Notes: generated by a model not told the origin, from the letters alone. A stretch of DNA of 64,000 nucleotides from Alphaproteobacteria bacterium MarineAlpha5_Bin5 (GCA_002938205.1 PTKZ01000001.1:62001-126000), one strand, 5' to 3'; numbered from the stretch's first letter, positions 53,535 to 61,473 are shown. A program made the numbers and translations.

Positions 53535-54671
53535 ATGAAAATTAAAAAAATTAAAGATAAAAGACCAAAAGCTCTCCAAGATCATCATATGCCTAAGAGT
53601 TATGATATTTCATTAAAAGCATATGGAGGTGGAGGAACAGAAAAATCTTTAAATCCAAAACCAAAAAAACTTAAACATCAATCAATGAAGGGATTTGAAG
53701 CCCAATACAAAAATATCATAGATTATATAGTGAGGATAACGTATCAAATATGGGAAGAAAAAAATATTGGGTATATCTATGATACATACAGTAAAGATTG
53801 CACAGTTTGGGATGAATTTGGTTTGCAATCTGGATCTGAAAAAATAGTAGCTGATACAGTACACACAAATAATGCCTTTCCAGATATTAGATTATTTGCA
53901 GATGAAGTTATTTGGGCAGGAGATGAAAATTCAAGTTTTCATACATCGCACAGAACAATTATTACTGGCACAAATACTGGATTTAGCAAATTTTCCAAAC
54001 CCACTGGTAAAAAAGTAAGATTATTTTGTATTGCAAATTGTGTAGCAAAAAATAATGAAATTTATTATGAAAATGTTGTGTACGATACTGCAGGTTTAAT
54101 TAAACAGCTTGGCTTGGATCTAAATCAAATTGCCAAACAACTTGTCGATGAAGGAATTGCTGGACCATATGCCCCTCATTTTAAAAAATCTAAGCCAAAA
54201 AGAAATATTACTAAATTAAAGCCAATAAGTTTTGATATTCCTGATAAAATTAAAAATGTAAGACAATTTGTTCATGCAGTTTATGATACAATTTGGAATA
54301 GAAGAAATTTTTCTGCAATAAACAAAGCTTACTCGAACAACGTTGAATTTGAAGGTTCAACTGGTCGTAAATTTAAAGGTATAAAACAACTAAGAAGTTT
54401 TATCATTTCTATGATTTCTGCTTTTCCAGATCTGGCATTAAGTATTGAAGATTTATATTGGATGGGAAATTTACATGATGGTTATTTAGTATCAGTACGT
54501 TGGGGTGCGGTTGGAACTCACAAAGGAAATAGCGTTTATGGACTGCCAACTAATAGAGAATGTTATCTTTGGGGAATTACTCAATGGGAAATAAAAAATA
54601 ATAAGATAATTAGAGAGTGGACTGGCTTTAATGAGCTAGCGATATTAATGCAACTGTTAGGAAATCAATAA
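53535..54671 (+). CDS. Tandem NTF2/SnoaL-like domain protein with basic N-terminal extension
   Basis: A 378-residue protein with two NTF2-like domains after a basic leader of about 50 residues (MKIKKIKDKRPKALQD, then GGGGTEKSLNPKPKKLKHQS). Domain one has FPDIRLFADEVIWAGDENSS and domain two FPDLALSIEDLYWMGNLHDG with RWGAVGTHKGNSVYGLPTN. It is paralogous to the 50301 protein. The next gene starts 0 bases after its stop, so the two are coupled. The leader has no membrane segment, so it is probably cytoplasmic. Confidence 0.74.
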   Translation: MKIKKIKDKRPKALQDHHMPKSYDISLKAYGGGGTEKSLNPKPKKLKHQSMKGFEAQYKNIIDYIVRITYQIWEEKNIGYIYDTYSKDCTVWDEFGLQSGSEKIVADTVHTNNAFPDIRLFADEVIWAGDENSSFHTSHRTIITGTNTGFSKFSKPTGKKVRLFCIANCVAKNNEIYYENVVYDTAGLIKQLGLDLNQIAKQLVDEGIAGPYAPHFKKSKPKRNITKLKPISFDIPDKIKNVRQFVHAVYDTIWNRRNFSAINKAYSNNVEFEGSTGRKFKGIKQLRSFIISMISAFPDLALSIEDLYWMGNLHDGYLVSVRWGAVGTHKGNSVYGLPTNRECYLWGITQWEIKNNKIIREWTGFNELAILMQLLGNQ

Positions 54672-55091
54672 ATGAGTGCTGAATTTAACAAAAAATTAGT
54701 TGAGGATATGTATATTGCTCTTAATACAAAAAATTTAGATGCACACGATAAATATTGGCATCAAGATATGATTTGGCATGGACCTCCAGGATTTGGAGAT
54801 ATACATGGTTTAGAAAATTTTAAAAAGCAAGTAATGAAACCTTTTTATGCAGCTTTCCCAGATTATTATGTAGAAAATGATATTGTTGTGGCAGATGAAA
54901 ATTGGGCAAGTGCTACAGGTTATTTAACAGGTACACACAATGGTACATATTTAGATATTGAGCCAACTGGGAAACCCATCAAGATGCAATTTTCTGATTT
55001 TTGGTTAATTAAAGAAGGTAAATTTTCTGAAAATTTTGTCATGGTTGATAATTATTCAGTTTTACAACAAATGGGAATCAAATTTAAATAA
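54672..55091 (+). CDS. Single-domain SnoaL-like protein (ester cyclase type)
   Basis: A 139-residue NTF2-fold protein. It has the SnoaL-type pattern HQDMIWHGPPGFGDIHGLEN, FYAAFPDYYVENDIVVADEN and SATGYLTGTHNGTYLDIEPTG, ending with ENFVMVDNYSVLQQMGI. SnoaL relatives catalyse ring closure (nogalonic acid cyclase) or act as hydratases and isomerases. This is the cleanest copy of the family in the locus and the best for functional prediction. It follows the 53535 gene directly and is convergent with the LacI gene, 4 bases away. Confidence 0.8.
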   Translation: MSAEFNKKLVEDMYIALNTKNLDAHDKYWHQDMIWHGPPGFGDIHGLENFKKQVMKPFYAAFPDYYVENDIVVADENWASATGYLTGTHNGTYLDIEPTGKPIKMQFSDFWLIKEGKFSENFVMVDNYSVLQQMGIKFK

Positions 55092-55095
55092 ATTA

Positions 55096-56100
55096 TTATT
55101 TAGTAGTTTTTCTTTTTATAAATTTTCCTTCTATCAAATGATTCGAAGGTTCAAAATCAGGGTCTTGAATATATTCATCAATTAATTGAGTTACTAGTTT
55201 TGACATTTGTCTAATAGGTTGTTTTATCGTGCTTAATTTATATGATTCCCAATTTGCCATCAACATATCATCAAACCCTATAACTTCAATTTGACTTGGA
55301 ATTTTATATTTTGTTTTATCTTTAATAAAATCCATACATCCAAAAGCCATTGTGTCATCTGCACAAAAGATAGCTGAAATATTTTTATTTTGTAAAATTT
55401 TTTCTGCAGCTTGATAACCTCCTTCATAGGTGAAATTACCTTTTTCAGAAATTAATTTAATATCTTTAAAATTTTTAATATAGTTTTTAAAACCTTTACA
55501 TCTTTCTTCACTTACAAAAGTTCCTTTTGGTCCTTCTACTATGCCTATGTTTTTATGTTTATTTTGATTTAAATGTTGAGCAACTAGTTCTCCACCATTT
55601 CGATGATTACAGCCAACTGAACTAGTGGTTGGTATTGTAAAATTTCGGTTGTAGGCAATAACTTGAATTTTTTGTTCATTACAACTCGCTACAAATTTAT
55701 CTGTTGGTTTTGAAGCAGTTATAATAGCTATCAATTTATCTTTAAGGTGTGGTCTTATTAGTTTTTCATCTAACTCTTCACTATCATCAGTTGTAATAAG
55801 TAATATTCGATAATTTTTATTTCTAAGAGCTTCATGTAATTCTGTTAACACTTCGGGATAATATCGATTTGTAATATACGGTAAGATAACTCCAACTAAT
55901 CCACTATCAATTGAAGTTGTTGAATTATGCAATAAATTTTGAGCTTTATAACCTAGTTTTTTTGCAGCTTCAATAACACGCAGTTTAGTTCTATTTGAGA
56001 TACTTGCCCCCTTTGTAAAACACCTTGAAACTGCAGATTGCGAAACTCCAGCCAAACTAGCTACATCCTGAGAAGTAGCCATTTTTATGTTCTTTTTCAT
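55096..56100 (-). CDS. LacI-family transcriptional regulator
   Basis: A LacI/GalR repressor of about 334 residues. The helix-turn-helix is TSQDVASLAGVSQSAVSRCF near residue 7, followed by the hinge (RTKLRVIEAAKKLGYKAQ) and a periplasmic-binding-like effector domain (GLVGVILPYITNRYYPEVL, FCADDTMAFGCMDFI, VIGFDDMLMANWES). I start at the ATG at 56100, which has GGAG five bases upstream; the track ORF from 56136 adds 12 residues. It is divergent from the ABC binding protein across operator site C, so it likely controls itself and the whole locus. Confidence 0.93.
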   Translation of the reverse strand: MKKNIKMATSQDVASLAGVSQSAVSRCFTKGASISNRTKLRVIEAAKKLGYKAQNLLHNSTTSIDSGLVGVILPYITNRYYPEVLTELHEALRNKNYRILLITTDDSEELDEKLIRPHLKDKLIAIITASKPTDKFVASCNEQKIQVIAYNRNFTIPTTSSVGCNHRNGGELVAQHLNQNKHKNIGIVEGPKGTFVSEERCKGFKNYIKNFKDIKLISEKGNFTYEGGYQAAEKILQNKNISAIFCADDTMAFGCMDFIKDKTKYKIPSQIEVIGFDDMLMANWESYKLSTIKQPIRQMSKLVTQLIDEYIQDPDFEPSNHLIEGKFIKRKTTK

Positions 56101-56130
56101 TTTGACTCCATATATTATCCCCATCAAAAT

Positions 56131-56166
56131 ATTCAAATACTTGAATAATTATTCATTCTATTGCAA
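56131..56166. promoter_or_regulatory. LacI-type operator pair, site C
   Basis: ATTCAAATACTTGAAT (56131-56146) is a perfect 6-4-6 palindrome. Twenty bp on, ATTCATTCTATTGCAA (56151-56166) is a weaker copy with one good half. The pair lies in the gap between lacI-type repressor and ABC binding protein, the place expected for autoregulation. Confidence 0.78.
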
Positions 56167-56227
56167 TATGAACTATTAATTGAAAAAGTGCATTTTGCAC
56201 GAAAAAAATATTTTAGGGGGGTATAAA

Positions 56228-57460
56228 ATGAAAAATATTTTTTACGCACTATTATTTTCACTTGTAAGTACTGGAATATTTGCTGCTGGTCCTTGTAATG
56301 TTTCAGGTGGAAAAATAAATATTCTTGCTAATGAGTTTACTACATACAGAATTTTTATGGATGAGGTAAAAAAATGTGCGGGATCAGAAGCAGATTTCAA
56401 TGTTACACACTCTGTTGATCATAACAAATTGCAAGTAGCAGCTTTATCAGCAAATCCTGCAGAGTTTTCAGCAAAACTTGTTACTAACGGCTCAATTACA
56501 ACACTAATGAATGACGGACTAATTCGTCCATTAGATGATTTAGTTGGAAAATACGGTGGTGATCTCATTAATGATAATCAAAAAATTACTATTGATGGAA
56601 AAATTTATGCTGTAGCTTTCATGGCTAATGCTCAACATCTTTGGTACAGAGAAAGTATTTTAAATGAGCTTGGTATTGCTGTTCCATCGACATATGAGGA
56701 AGTTATTGAGGCTTCAAAAAAAATTCAAGCATCTGGAAAAATGGCTAATCCATATGGAGCTGCTTTTCAAGCAGGCTGGAATTTAGGTCAAGAATTTGTT
56801 AATATGTATTTAGGGCATGGAGGAGAGTTTTTTAAAGCTGGATCAGCTGAACTAAATATTAATAATGATCAAGGTATTGCAACTTTGAATATGCTTAAAA
56901 GGCTTACTGAAGTAGCTAATCCAGATTTCTTAACACAAGATACTAATGCTGTTAAAGAAGAATGGGAATCAGGAAACTTAGCTTTAATGCACATTTGGAA
57001 CTCAGGTGCAGCATCTATATTAGATGATGAGGGTGATCAAATGATTAAAGCTGATACTAGACTGGCCCCTTCTCCTTCAGTTGCAGGTGGAAGCAAACCA
57101 GCAACAACACTTTGGTGGGATGGATTTGGAATTGCCACAAATACTTCGGATGAAGAAGCTGAAGCATCTTTTAGAGCTTTATTAGGTGCTGCTACATCAA
57201 CAGAAATGGCTAATAATAATCCAAATGCAACTATTTGGTTAATTAAAGGTTATTCACCTGGTGATACTGCTGGTCCTGTTGTAGATGCTGCAAACAGAGG
57301 TGCTACTCCTTATCCAAGCTTACCACATATGAGCTTGTTACATGGTGCATTGTCTACTGAGATAGTTGAATTTTTACAAGGAAATGAATCTGCTCAAAAA
57401 GCACTAGATGATGTAGAAGCTGCATATATTGCAAAAGCTGAAGAACAAGGTTTTCTATAA
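56228..57460 (+). CDS. ABC sugar-type transporter substrate-binding protein
   Basis: A periplasmic binding protein of about 410 residues in the CUT1/family 1 extracellular solute-binding group. I start at the ATG at 56228, because it is preceded by a strong AGGGGGG site and yields a proper signal peptide (KNIFYALLFSLVSTGIFA); the track start at 56180 adds 16 residues before it. HLWYRESILNELGIAVPSTY and WWDGFGIATNTSDEEAEAS are typical of this group. Ligand is unknown, likely a polyol, sugar or sugar-like compound. A hairpin follows the stop. Confidence 0.9.
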   Translation: MKNIFYALLFSLVSTGIFAAGPCNVSGGKINILANEFTTYRIFMDEVKKCAGSEADFNVTHSVDHNKLQVAALSANPAEFSAKLVTNGSITTLMNDGLIRPLDDLVGKYGGDLINDNQKITIDGKIYAVAFMANAQHLWYRESILNELGIAVPSTYEEVIEASKKIQASGKMANPYGAAFQAGWNLGQEFVNMYLGHGGEFFKAGSAELNINNDQGIATLNMLKRLTEVANPDFLTQDTNAVKEEWESGNLALMHIWNSGAASILDDEGDQMIKADTRLAPSPSVAGGSKPATTLWWDGFGIATNTSDEEAEASFRALLGAATSTEMANNNPNATIWLIKGYSPGDTAGPVVDAANRGATPYPSLPHMSLLHGALSTEIVEFLQGNESAQKALDDVEAAYIAKAEEQGFL

Positions 57461-57478
57461 ATCTTATTTATTTACATT

Positions 57479-57504
57479 AGAGTGGAACATTTATGTTCCA
57501 CTCT
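57479..57504 (+). terminator. Intrinsic (attenuating) terminator after the ABC binding protein gene
   Basis: AGAGTGGAACAT and its reverse complement ATGTTCCACTCT are separated by TT, giving an 11-12 bp stem with a short loop, followed by TTATTT. It sits 18 bases after the binding-protein stop and 36 bases before the first permease. Partial termination would favour the binding protein. Confidence 0.82.
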
Positions 57505-57540
57505 TTATTTAATATACATATATAATGCATCATCAATATA

Positions 57541-58569
57541 ATGCCTCATAAAACTTTCTTTTGGTTTTTTTTCCCTAGTGGTCTGGCAATGTTACTTTTT
57601 ATTGGGTTGCCCATAATATCAAGCTTCTTTCAATCTCTACATATCGAGAATGAACAAATTTTAATGGAAGTAGAAAATTGTGATGTATTTGGATGTAAAA
57701 CAGAAGTCAGGGTAGATCTGGATGCAACCAAAAAAATAGAAGAAGAAAACCCACTTGGAAGATTTAATGGATTTGGAACCTATTCTGATAGAAATCATCT
57801 TGCCTTTGATGAAATTAATGACGCCTGGAAAGTTTCTTCATCCTATAATGAATTCTTTGACATAGTTTTAAATTTACCATTTTATAAAGCGCTCTTATTT
57901 ACAATAACTTTTTGTTTTACTGTAACTCCACCTGTAATTGTTTTAGGATTTATTGTAGCTTTAAGTATAAACACAATATCTAAATCTATTAAAGGTCCAA
58001 CTATATTTGGAACAATTTTACCAATGATTGTTACGCCCTTAATTGGATCATTAGTTTTGTTTTGGATGATAGATGCTAAAGGCATATTAGGAGCAACCAT
58101 TCAAAATATTTTTGAAGATCCAAATTTATCTTTAAAATCTTCAAGTGAATTAACATGGATAACTCTAATTATTTATGGGATATGGCATAACACCCCTTTT
58201 GCTTTTGTTGTTTTTTATGCAGCATTGCAAACAGTACCTCTTGATCCACTTGAGGCAGCTATAATAGATGGGGCATCAAGATATCAAAGGGTTAGATACA
58301 TTGTAATACCTCATTTATATCCTGTGGCTACTTTCATAATGTTAATTTGTTTAATGGATAATTTTCGAGTTTTTGAACCTATTATTGGTTTTAAGGCAGA
58401 GGGTGCAGCTCAATCACTTTCATGGTTGATATATTCTGATTTGAGAAATGAAAGTATTATGTTGTTTGGATCCGCAGGAGCAACCTCAATGCTTACAATT
58501 ATAGGAGTTGGTTTATTGTTAACCCCGGTTTTAATTAGAACTTGGAAAGAATTTAAAACAGAGAGATAA
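57541..58569 (+). CDS. ABC sugar-type transporter permease (MalF type)
   Basis: A 342-residue inner-membrane permease of the CUT1 class. It has an N-terminal helix (FFWFFFPSGLAMLLFIGLPI), then an insertion of about 70 residues with two cysteines (VENCDVFGC) that probably forms a periplasmic loop, then five further helices. The EAA coupling loop is EAAIIDGASRYQRVRYIVIP. The start ATG has no strong ribosome site but follows a terminator. It pairs with the next permease and the 56228 binding protein. Confidence 0.88.
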   Translation: MPHKTFFWFFFPSGLAMLLFIGLPIISSFFQSLHIENEQILMEVENCDVFGCKTEVRVDLDATKKIEEENPLGRFNGFGTYSDRNHLAFDEINDAWKVSSSYNEFFDIVLNLPFYKALLFTITFCFTVTPPVIVLGFIVALSINTISKSIKGPTIFGTILPMIVTPLIGSLVLFWMIDAKGILGATIQNIFEDPNLSLKSSSELTWITLIIYGIWHNTPFAFVVFYAALQTVPLDPLEAAIIDGASRYQRVRYIVIPHLYPVATFIMLICLMDNFRVFEPIIGFKAEGAAQSLSWLIYSDLRNESIMLFGSAGATSMLTIIGVGLLLTPVLIRTWKEFKTER

Positions 58570-58570
58570 A

Positions 58571-59452
58571 ATGGAGTCTAAAATAAACAAATATTCTAAA
58601 CAATTAATAATTTTAAATAGTATTTTTATTATTTTTTGGTTAGTGATTTCTGTTTTTCCTTTCATTTGGACTTTTTGGGGCTCTTTCAAAGTTAAAGCTG
58701 ATTTTTTCTCAAGAGCTGATTGGATGTATGCAGTGAATGGTTTCCATACATTTATAGAAACAGGTTCAACATCTACTCTAATTGCATATATTGACTCTTG
58801 GACTGAAGGAGAATTTTGGAGAGCAGCAAAGAATACTATAATTATTACTGTATCGGTTGTTACAATTTCATTGTTTTTAGGAACTTTAGGAGCATATGCT
58901 CTTTCAAGGTCTACTTATAAATATACTTTTTGGATTTTAATTGCTGCACTAATTTTTAGAGCAATGCCTCATATTACGCTTGTTTCTGGTTATCTTTTCC
59001 CTTTTTTTCAACTAAACATTTGGGGAATACTTCCAACTACAATTATTGTTTTGGTAGCAATTAACCAACCATTTACTCTATGGTTGTTATATTCATTTTT
59101 CAAAACTGTGCCTAAAGAACTTGATGAAAGTGCTCTAATAGATGGATGTTCATATTTTCAAGCTTTTCGATATGTTATTATGCCCGTTATGTGGCCTGGT
59201 GTCATTACTGCTGGGCTTTTTAGTTTAATGTTAGCATACAATGATTTTACGGTAACATCACTCTTACTTAATCAACAAAATTATACTATGGTTCCAAAGA
59301 TAAATGCATATTTAGGAACTGTTGAGTATGGTGGTAATTATATGTGGGCAGTTGCTTGTGTAGTTTCTGCAACAGCTCCACTATTTATGATAATAATGTT
59401 TTTTCAACGTCAACTTATTAGTGGCTTAACTACTGGAGCAGTTAAAGGTTAG
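58571..59452 (+). CDS. ABC sugar-type transporter permease (MalG type)
   Basis: The second permease, 293 residues with six helices. The EAA loop, which docks the ATPase, is DESALIDGCSYFQAFRYVIM; the final helix runs near the C terminus ending in FFQRQLISGLTTGAVKG, typical of MalG. It starts 1 base after the first permease. No ATP-binding subunit follows; the next gene is a short ORF and an SDR. The energising ATPase must come from elsewhere. Confidence 0.9.
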   Translation: MESKINKYSKQLIILNSIFIIFWLVISVFPFIWTFWGSFKVKADFFSRADWMYAVNGFHTFIETGSTSTLIAYIDSWTEGEFWRAAKNTIIITVSVVTISLFLGTLGAYALSRSTYKYTFWILIAALIFRAMPHITLVSGYLFPFFQLNIWGILPTTIIVLVAINQPFTLWLLYSFFKTVPKELDESALIDGCSYFQAFRYVIMPVMWPGVITAGLFSLMLAYNDFTVTSLLLNQQNYTMVPKINAYLGTVEYGGNYMWAVACVVSATAPLFMIIMFFQRQLISGLTTGAVKG

Positions 59453-59468
59453 AAGAAAATTAATATAA

Positions 59469-59528
59469 ATGCTATATCGTTATTTTGATGATAAAAAAGA
59501 TGTTATTGCAGAAATTAAAAAAGATTAA
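59469..59528 (+). CDS. Possible 19-aa leader peptide coupled to the SDR gene
   Basis: A short ORF encodes MLYRYFDDKKDVIAEIKKD. Its TAA shares bases with the SDR start in TAATG, an arrangement that couples translation. An in-frame TAA directly precedes the ATG. The first 15 residues resemble the YRYF...K motif after the helix-turn-helix of TetR regulators, so it may be a decayed fragment rather than a real peptide. The ribosome site is weak. Confidence 0.35.
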   Translation: MLYRYFDDKKDVIAEIKKD

Positions 59529-60295
59529 TGTACTTACAAAAAACAGAAGTAAAAAATAAAGTAGCGCTTGTAACAGGGGCTGGTAAAGGTTTAGGAAAAG
59601 CATGTTCTATTGCTTTAGCTGAGGCAGGAGCGAATCTCATTATATTAAGTCGAACGAAATCAGATTTAATTAAAGTTGAAAAACATATAATGAAATTAAA
59701 TAGAAAATGTCGATCAATCGTATGTGATATAACAGATTATAAAGATGTAAAGAAAACATTTTCCTCAATATCCAAGTTAGATATTCTTGTTAACAATGCT
59801 GGTACAAATAGACCTGAGTATTTTACGAAAATTAAAAAAAAGGATATGGATTATGTTGTTGATTTGAATGTAAAAGCTGCATTTCATGTAGCGCAACTTG
59901 CTTCAAAAATAATGTTAAAATCAAAAAATCGAAAGAAAATTGGCGGTTCCATAATTAACATGTCTTCTCAATTAGGAAAAGTTGGTGCTCCGCTTCGAAG
60001 TGTTTACAATATGACAAAATTTGGAATTGAAGGGTTAACCAAAGGAATGGCAGTGGATTTAGCTAAACATAACATTCGCGTCAATTCAGTTTGTCCCACT
60101 TTTGTTAAAACTCCTATGGTTGAAAGGTTTTTTACAGATAAAGAATTTATGAAATCTGTTATAAAAAATATTCCTTTAGGTAGGATAGGTTCTGAAAGTG
60201 ATATTGCAACAGCTGTTGTTTATCTTGCTTCTAATGCTTCATCGATGATTACAGGATCATCGTTAGTAATTGATGGTGGCTGGACTGCAAAATAA
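59528..60295 (+). CDS. Short-chain dehydrogenase/reductase (SDR)
   Basis: A 255-residue classical SDR. The cofactor motif is VTGAGKGLGKAC, followed by LVNNAGT, the catalytic serine in IINMSSQLGKVG and YNMTKFG (Tyr-x3-Lys), and VCPTFVKTPMVE. The length and VIDGGWTAK C terminus match the FabG/gluconate dehydrogenase-like group. It likely oxidises or reduces a hydroxyl of the ABC substrate. It is last in the LacI-controlled unit started at site C and ends 0 bases before the convergent membrane protein. Confidence 0.9.
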   Translation: MYLQKTEVKNKVALVTGAGKGLGKACSIALAEAGANLIILSRTKSDLIKVEKHIMKLNRKCRSIVCDITDYKDVKKTFSSISKLDILVNNAGTNRPEYFTKIKKKDMDYVVDLNVKAAFHVAQLASKIMLKSKNRKKIGGSIINMSSQLGKVGAPLRSVYNMTKFGIEGLTKGMAVDLAKHNIRVNSVCPTFVKTPMVERFFTDKEFMKSVIKNIPLGRIGSESDIATAVVYLASNASSMITGSSLVIDGGWTAK

Positions 60296-60694
60296 TTAAT
60301 TGTGTCTAAAATATTTTTTGATTTCAGGCTTTGATGCATAATGTAAAATAATTGCTACTATGAAGAAAAACAAAACAAACCAATACTCTCTAAGCTCCAA
60401 TTGCAAAGTATAGTAAACAAATAATGAGCATATTGCTAAACTTTTTAAATAGATATTTAAAAATTGGATTGGATACATTTTAACAGATTGCATAAATAAA
60501 TATCGACATCCAAAATAGACAAAAGTTAAAATTATAGATAGTCGAACAGATTGCATTCGATGATAGGGTATTTGTTTTTCCTCAAATACTTGTAAAGGAA
60601 AGTATATATGTACATTTATTATTTCTCCAGCTAGAATTACAATTCCACTTAGAGTTAAGAGAATAATTAATATTTTTGATAAAAAATAGCTCAT
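60296..60694 (-). CDS. Small hypothetical membrane protein, four helices
   Basis: A 132-residue protein with four hydrophobic helices (about 5-25, 50-69, 79-97, 103-121). It has a basic C-terminal tail (ASKPEIKKYFRHN). I do not recognise its family; it has no obvious motif besides a positively charged stretch between helices 1 and 2 (EEKQIPYHRMQSVR). Its start ATG (60694) has no strong ribosome site. It is convergent with the SDR, with no gap between the genes. Confidence 0.55.
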   Translation of the reverse strand: MSYFLSKILIILLTLSGIVILAGEIINVHIYFPLQVFEEKQIPYHRMQSVRLSIILTFVYFGCRYLFMQSVKMYPIQFLNIYLKSLAICSLFVYYTLQLELREYWFVLFFFIVAIILHYASKPEIKKYFRHN

Positions 60695-60871
60695 CGAAGT
60701 AAAATATTTTATAAAATTTATTCAATTAAAGCTGAAACTTTTTGGATGTCAAATAAAAAATTATAAACTCAAGTAAAACTTAAAATATACTTGATTTATA
60801 TTAAATTTTTTATTTGAATTTTTGTATACTAAGTAATAGCATGAAAAAATATTAAGAAAAATGGTAATTAC
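60695..60871. other. AT-rich gap without recognisable gene
   Basis: A 177-base AT-rich stretch between the membrane protein and the 56-aa ORF. It contains long A and T runs and no operator copy (nearest is ATTCAATTAAAGCTGAA, which does not fit). TTGTATACTAAGTAAT near 60822-60837 could hold a promoter for the small ORF. No RNA gene was detected by eye. Confidence 0.3.
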
Positions 60872-61042
60872 ATGAAATATATACCTCTCGGAATAATCAT
60901 TGTGCTTTTAACTTCTGTATATTTTTCAGTTATGATTTCAGATAAATATGCAGTGAGTGCAAATAAAATTTTACAAGAAGAAGTAACGGAAATTAGAGAC
61001 TCTGTATTTTCTGGAAGGAAACATGGAACAAAGGCACATTAA
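60872..61042 (+). CDS. 56-aa single-span membrane microprotein
   Basis: A 56-codon ORF not in the ORF track: MKYIPLGIIIVLLTSVYFSV followed by MISDKYAVSANK and a charged tail that ends RKHGTKAH. It has one hydrophobic helix (residues 4-22) and a cytoplasmic or periplasmic coiled tail, with plausible codon use and a TAA stop. The upstream ribosome site is weak (no GGAG). It is unlike any family I know. It could be a small subunit or regulator of a membrane protein. Confidence 0.45.
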   Translation: MKYIPLGIIIVLLTSVYFSVMISDKYAVSANKILQEEVTEIRDSVFSGRKHGTKAH

Positions 61043-61195
61043 GATTCATTTAATAATTTCTTAGTTGTGATTAATGCTTCGTTAAGCTTTCACTTCAGGA
61101 AGTTTTGAATTCATGATCAAAAGTCTAAAAAAGCAATTTTATGATTAAAAAAGTTTTAATTTAATTTTATGACAATATAAACTGTATGAGTATAT

Positions 61196-61453
61196 ATGTG
61201 TTCACTTAAGCATTATGAGCAAATATTAAAAAATACAGGTTTTATAAATATTATACTTAAAGATCGTCACGATTGGTATCTTAATAAAGCAAAAAATGAA
61301 CTTGATTCTATAGATGGCTCCCTCAAAAAACAAGTTATTGATGTTATCGGTATAGAAGAGACAAAAGGTGCTATCGATATTTGGAAAAAATTAATTGGCG
61401 TTCTCGAAATTGGAGAACATCGCCCAGGACATTTTCAAGCTTTTAAAAAATAA
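61196..61453 (+). pseudogene. C-terminal remnant of a SAM-dependent (phosphoethanolamine-type) methyltransferase
   Basis: The 85-residue ORF starts at an in-frame ATG just after a stop and reads LKHYEQILKNTGFINIILKD followed by RHDWYLNKAKNELDSIDG, with an end HRPGHFQAFKK. This matches the C-terminal part of phosphoethanolamine N-methyltransferase-like proteins (the HYxxILKxTGF and the final FQAFK strand), which lack the SAM-binding half here. The upstream 150 bases have no recognisable N-terminal half. It is probably a decayed gene, although expression of the fragment cannot be excluded. Confidence 0.6.
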
Positions 61454-61473
61454 ATTTTTATTCTTTTACAATT

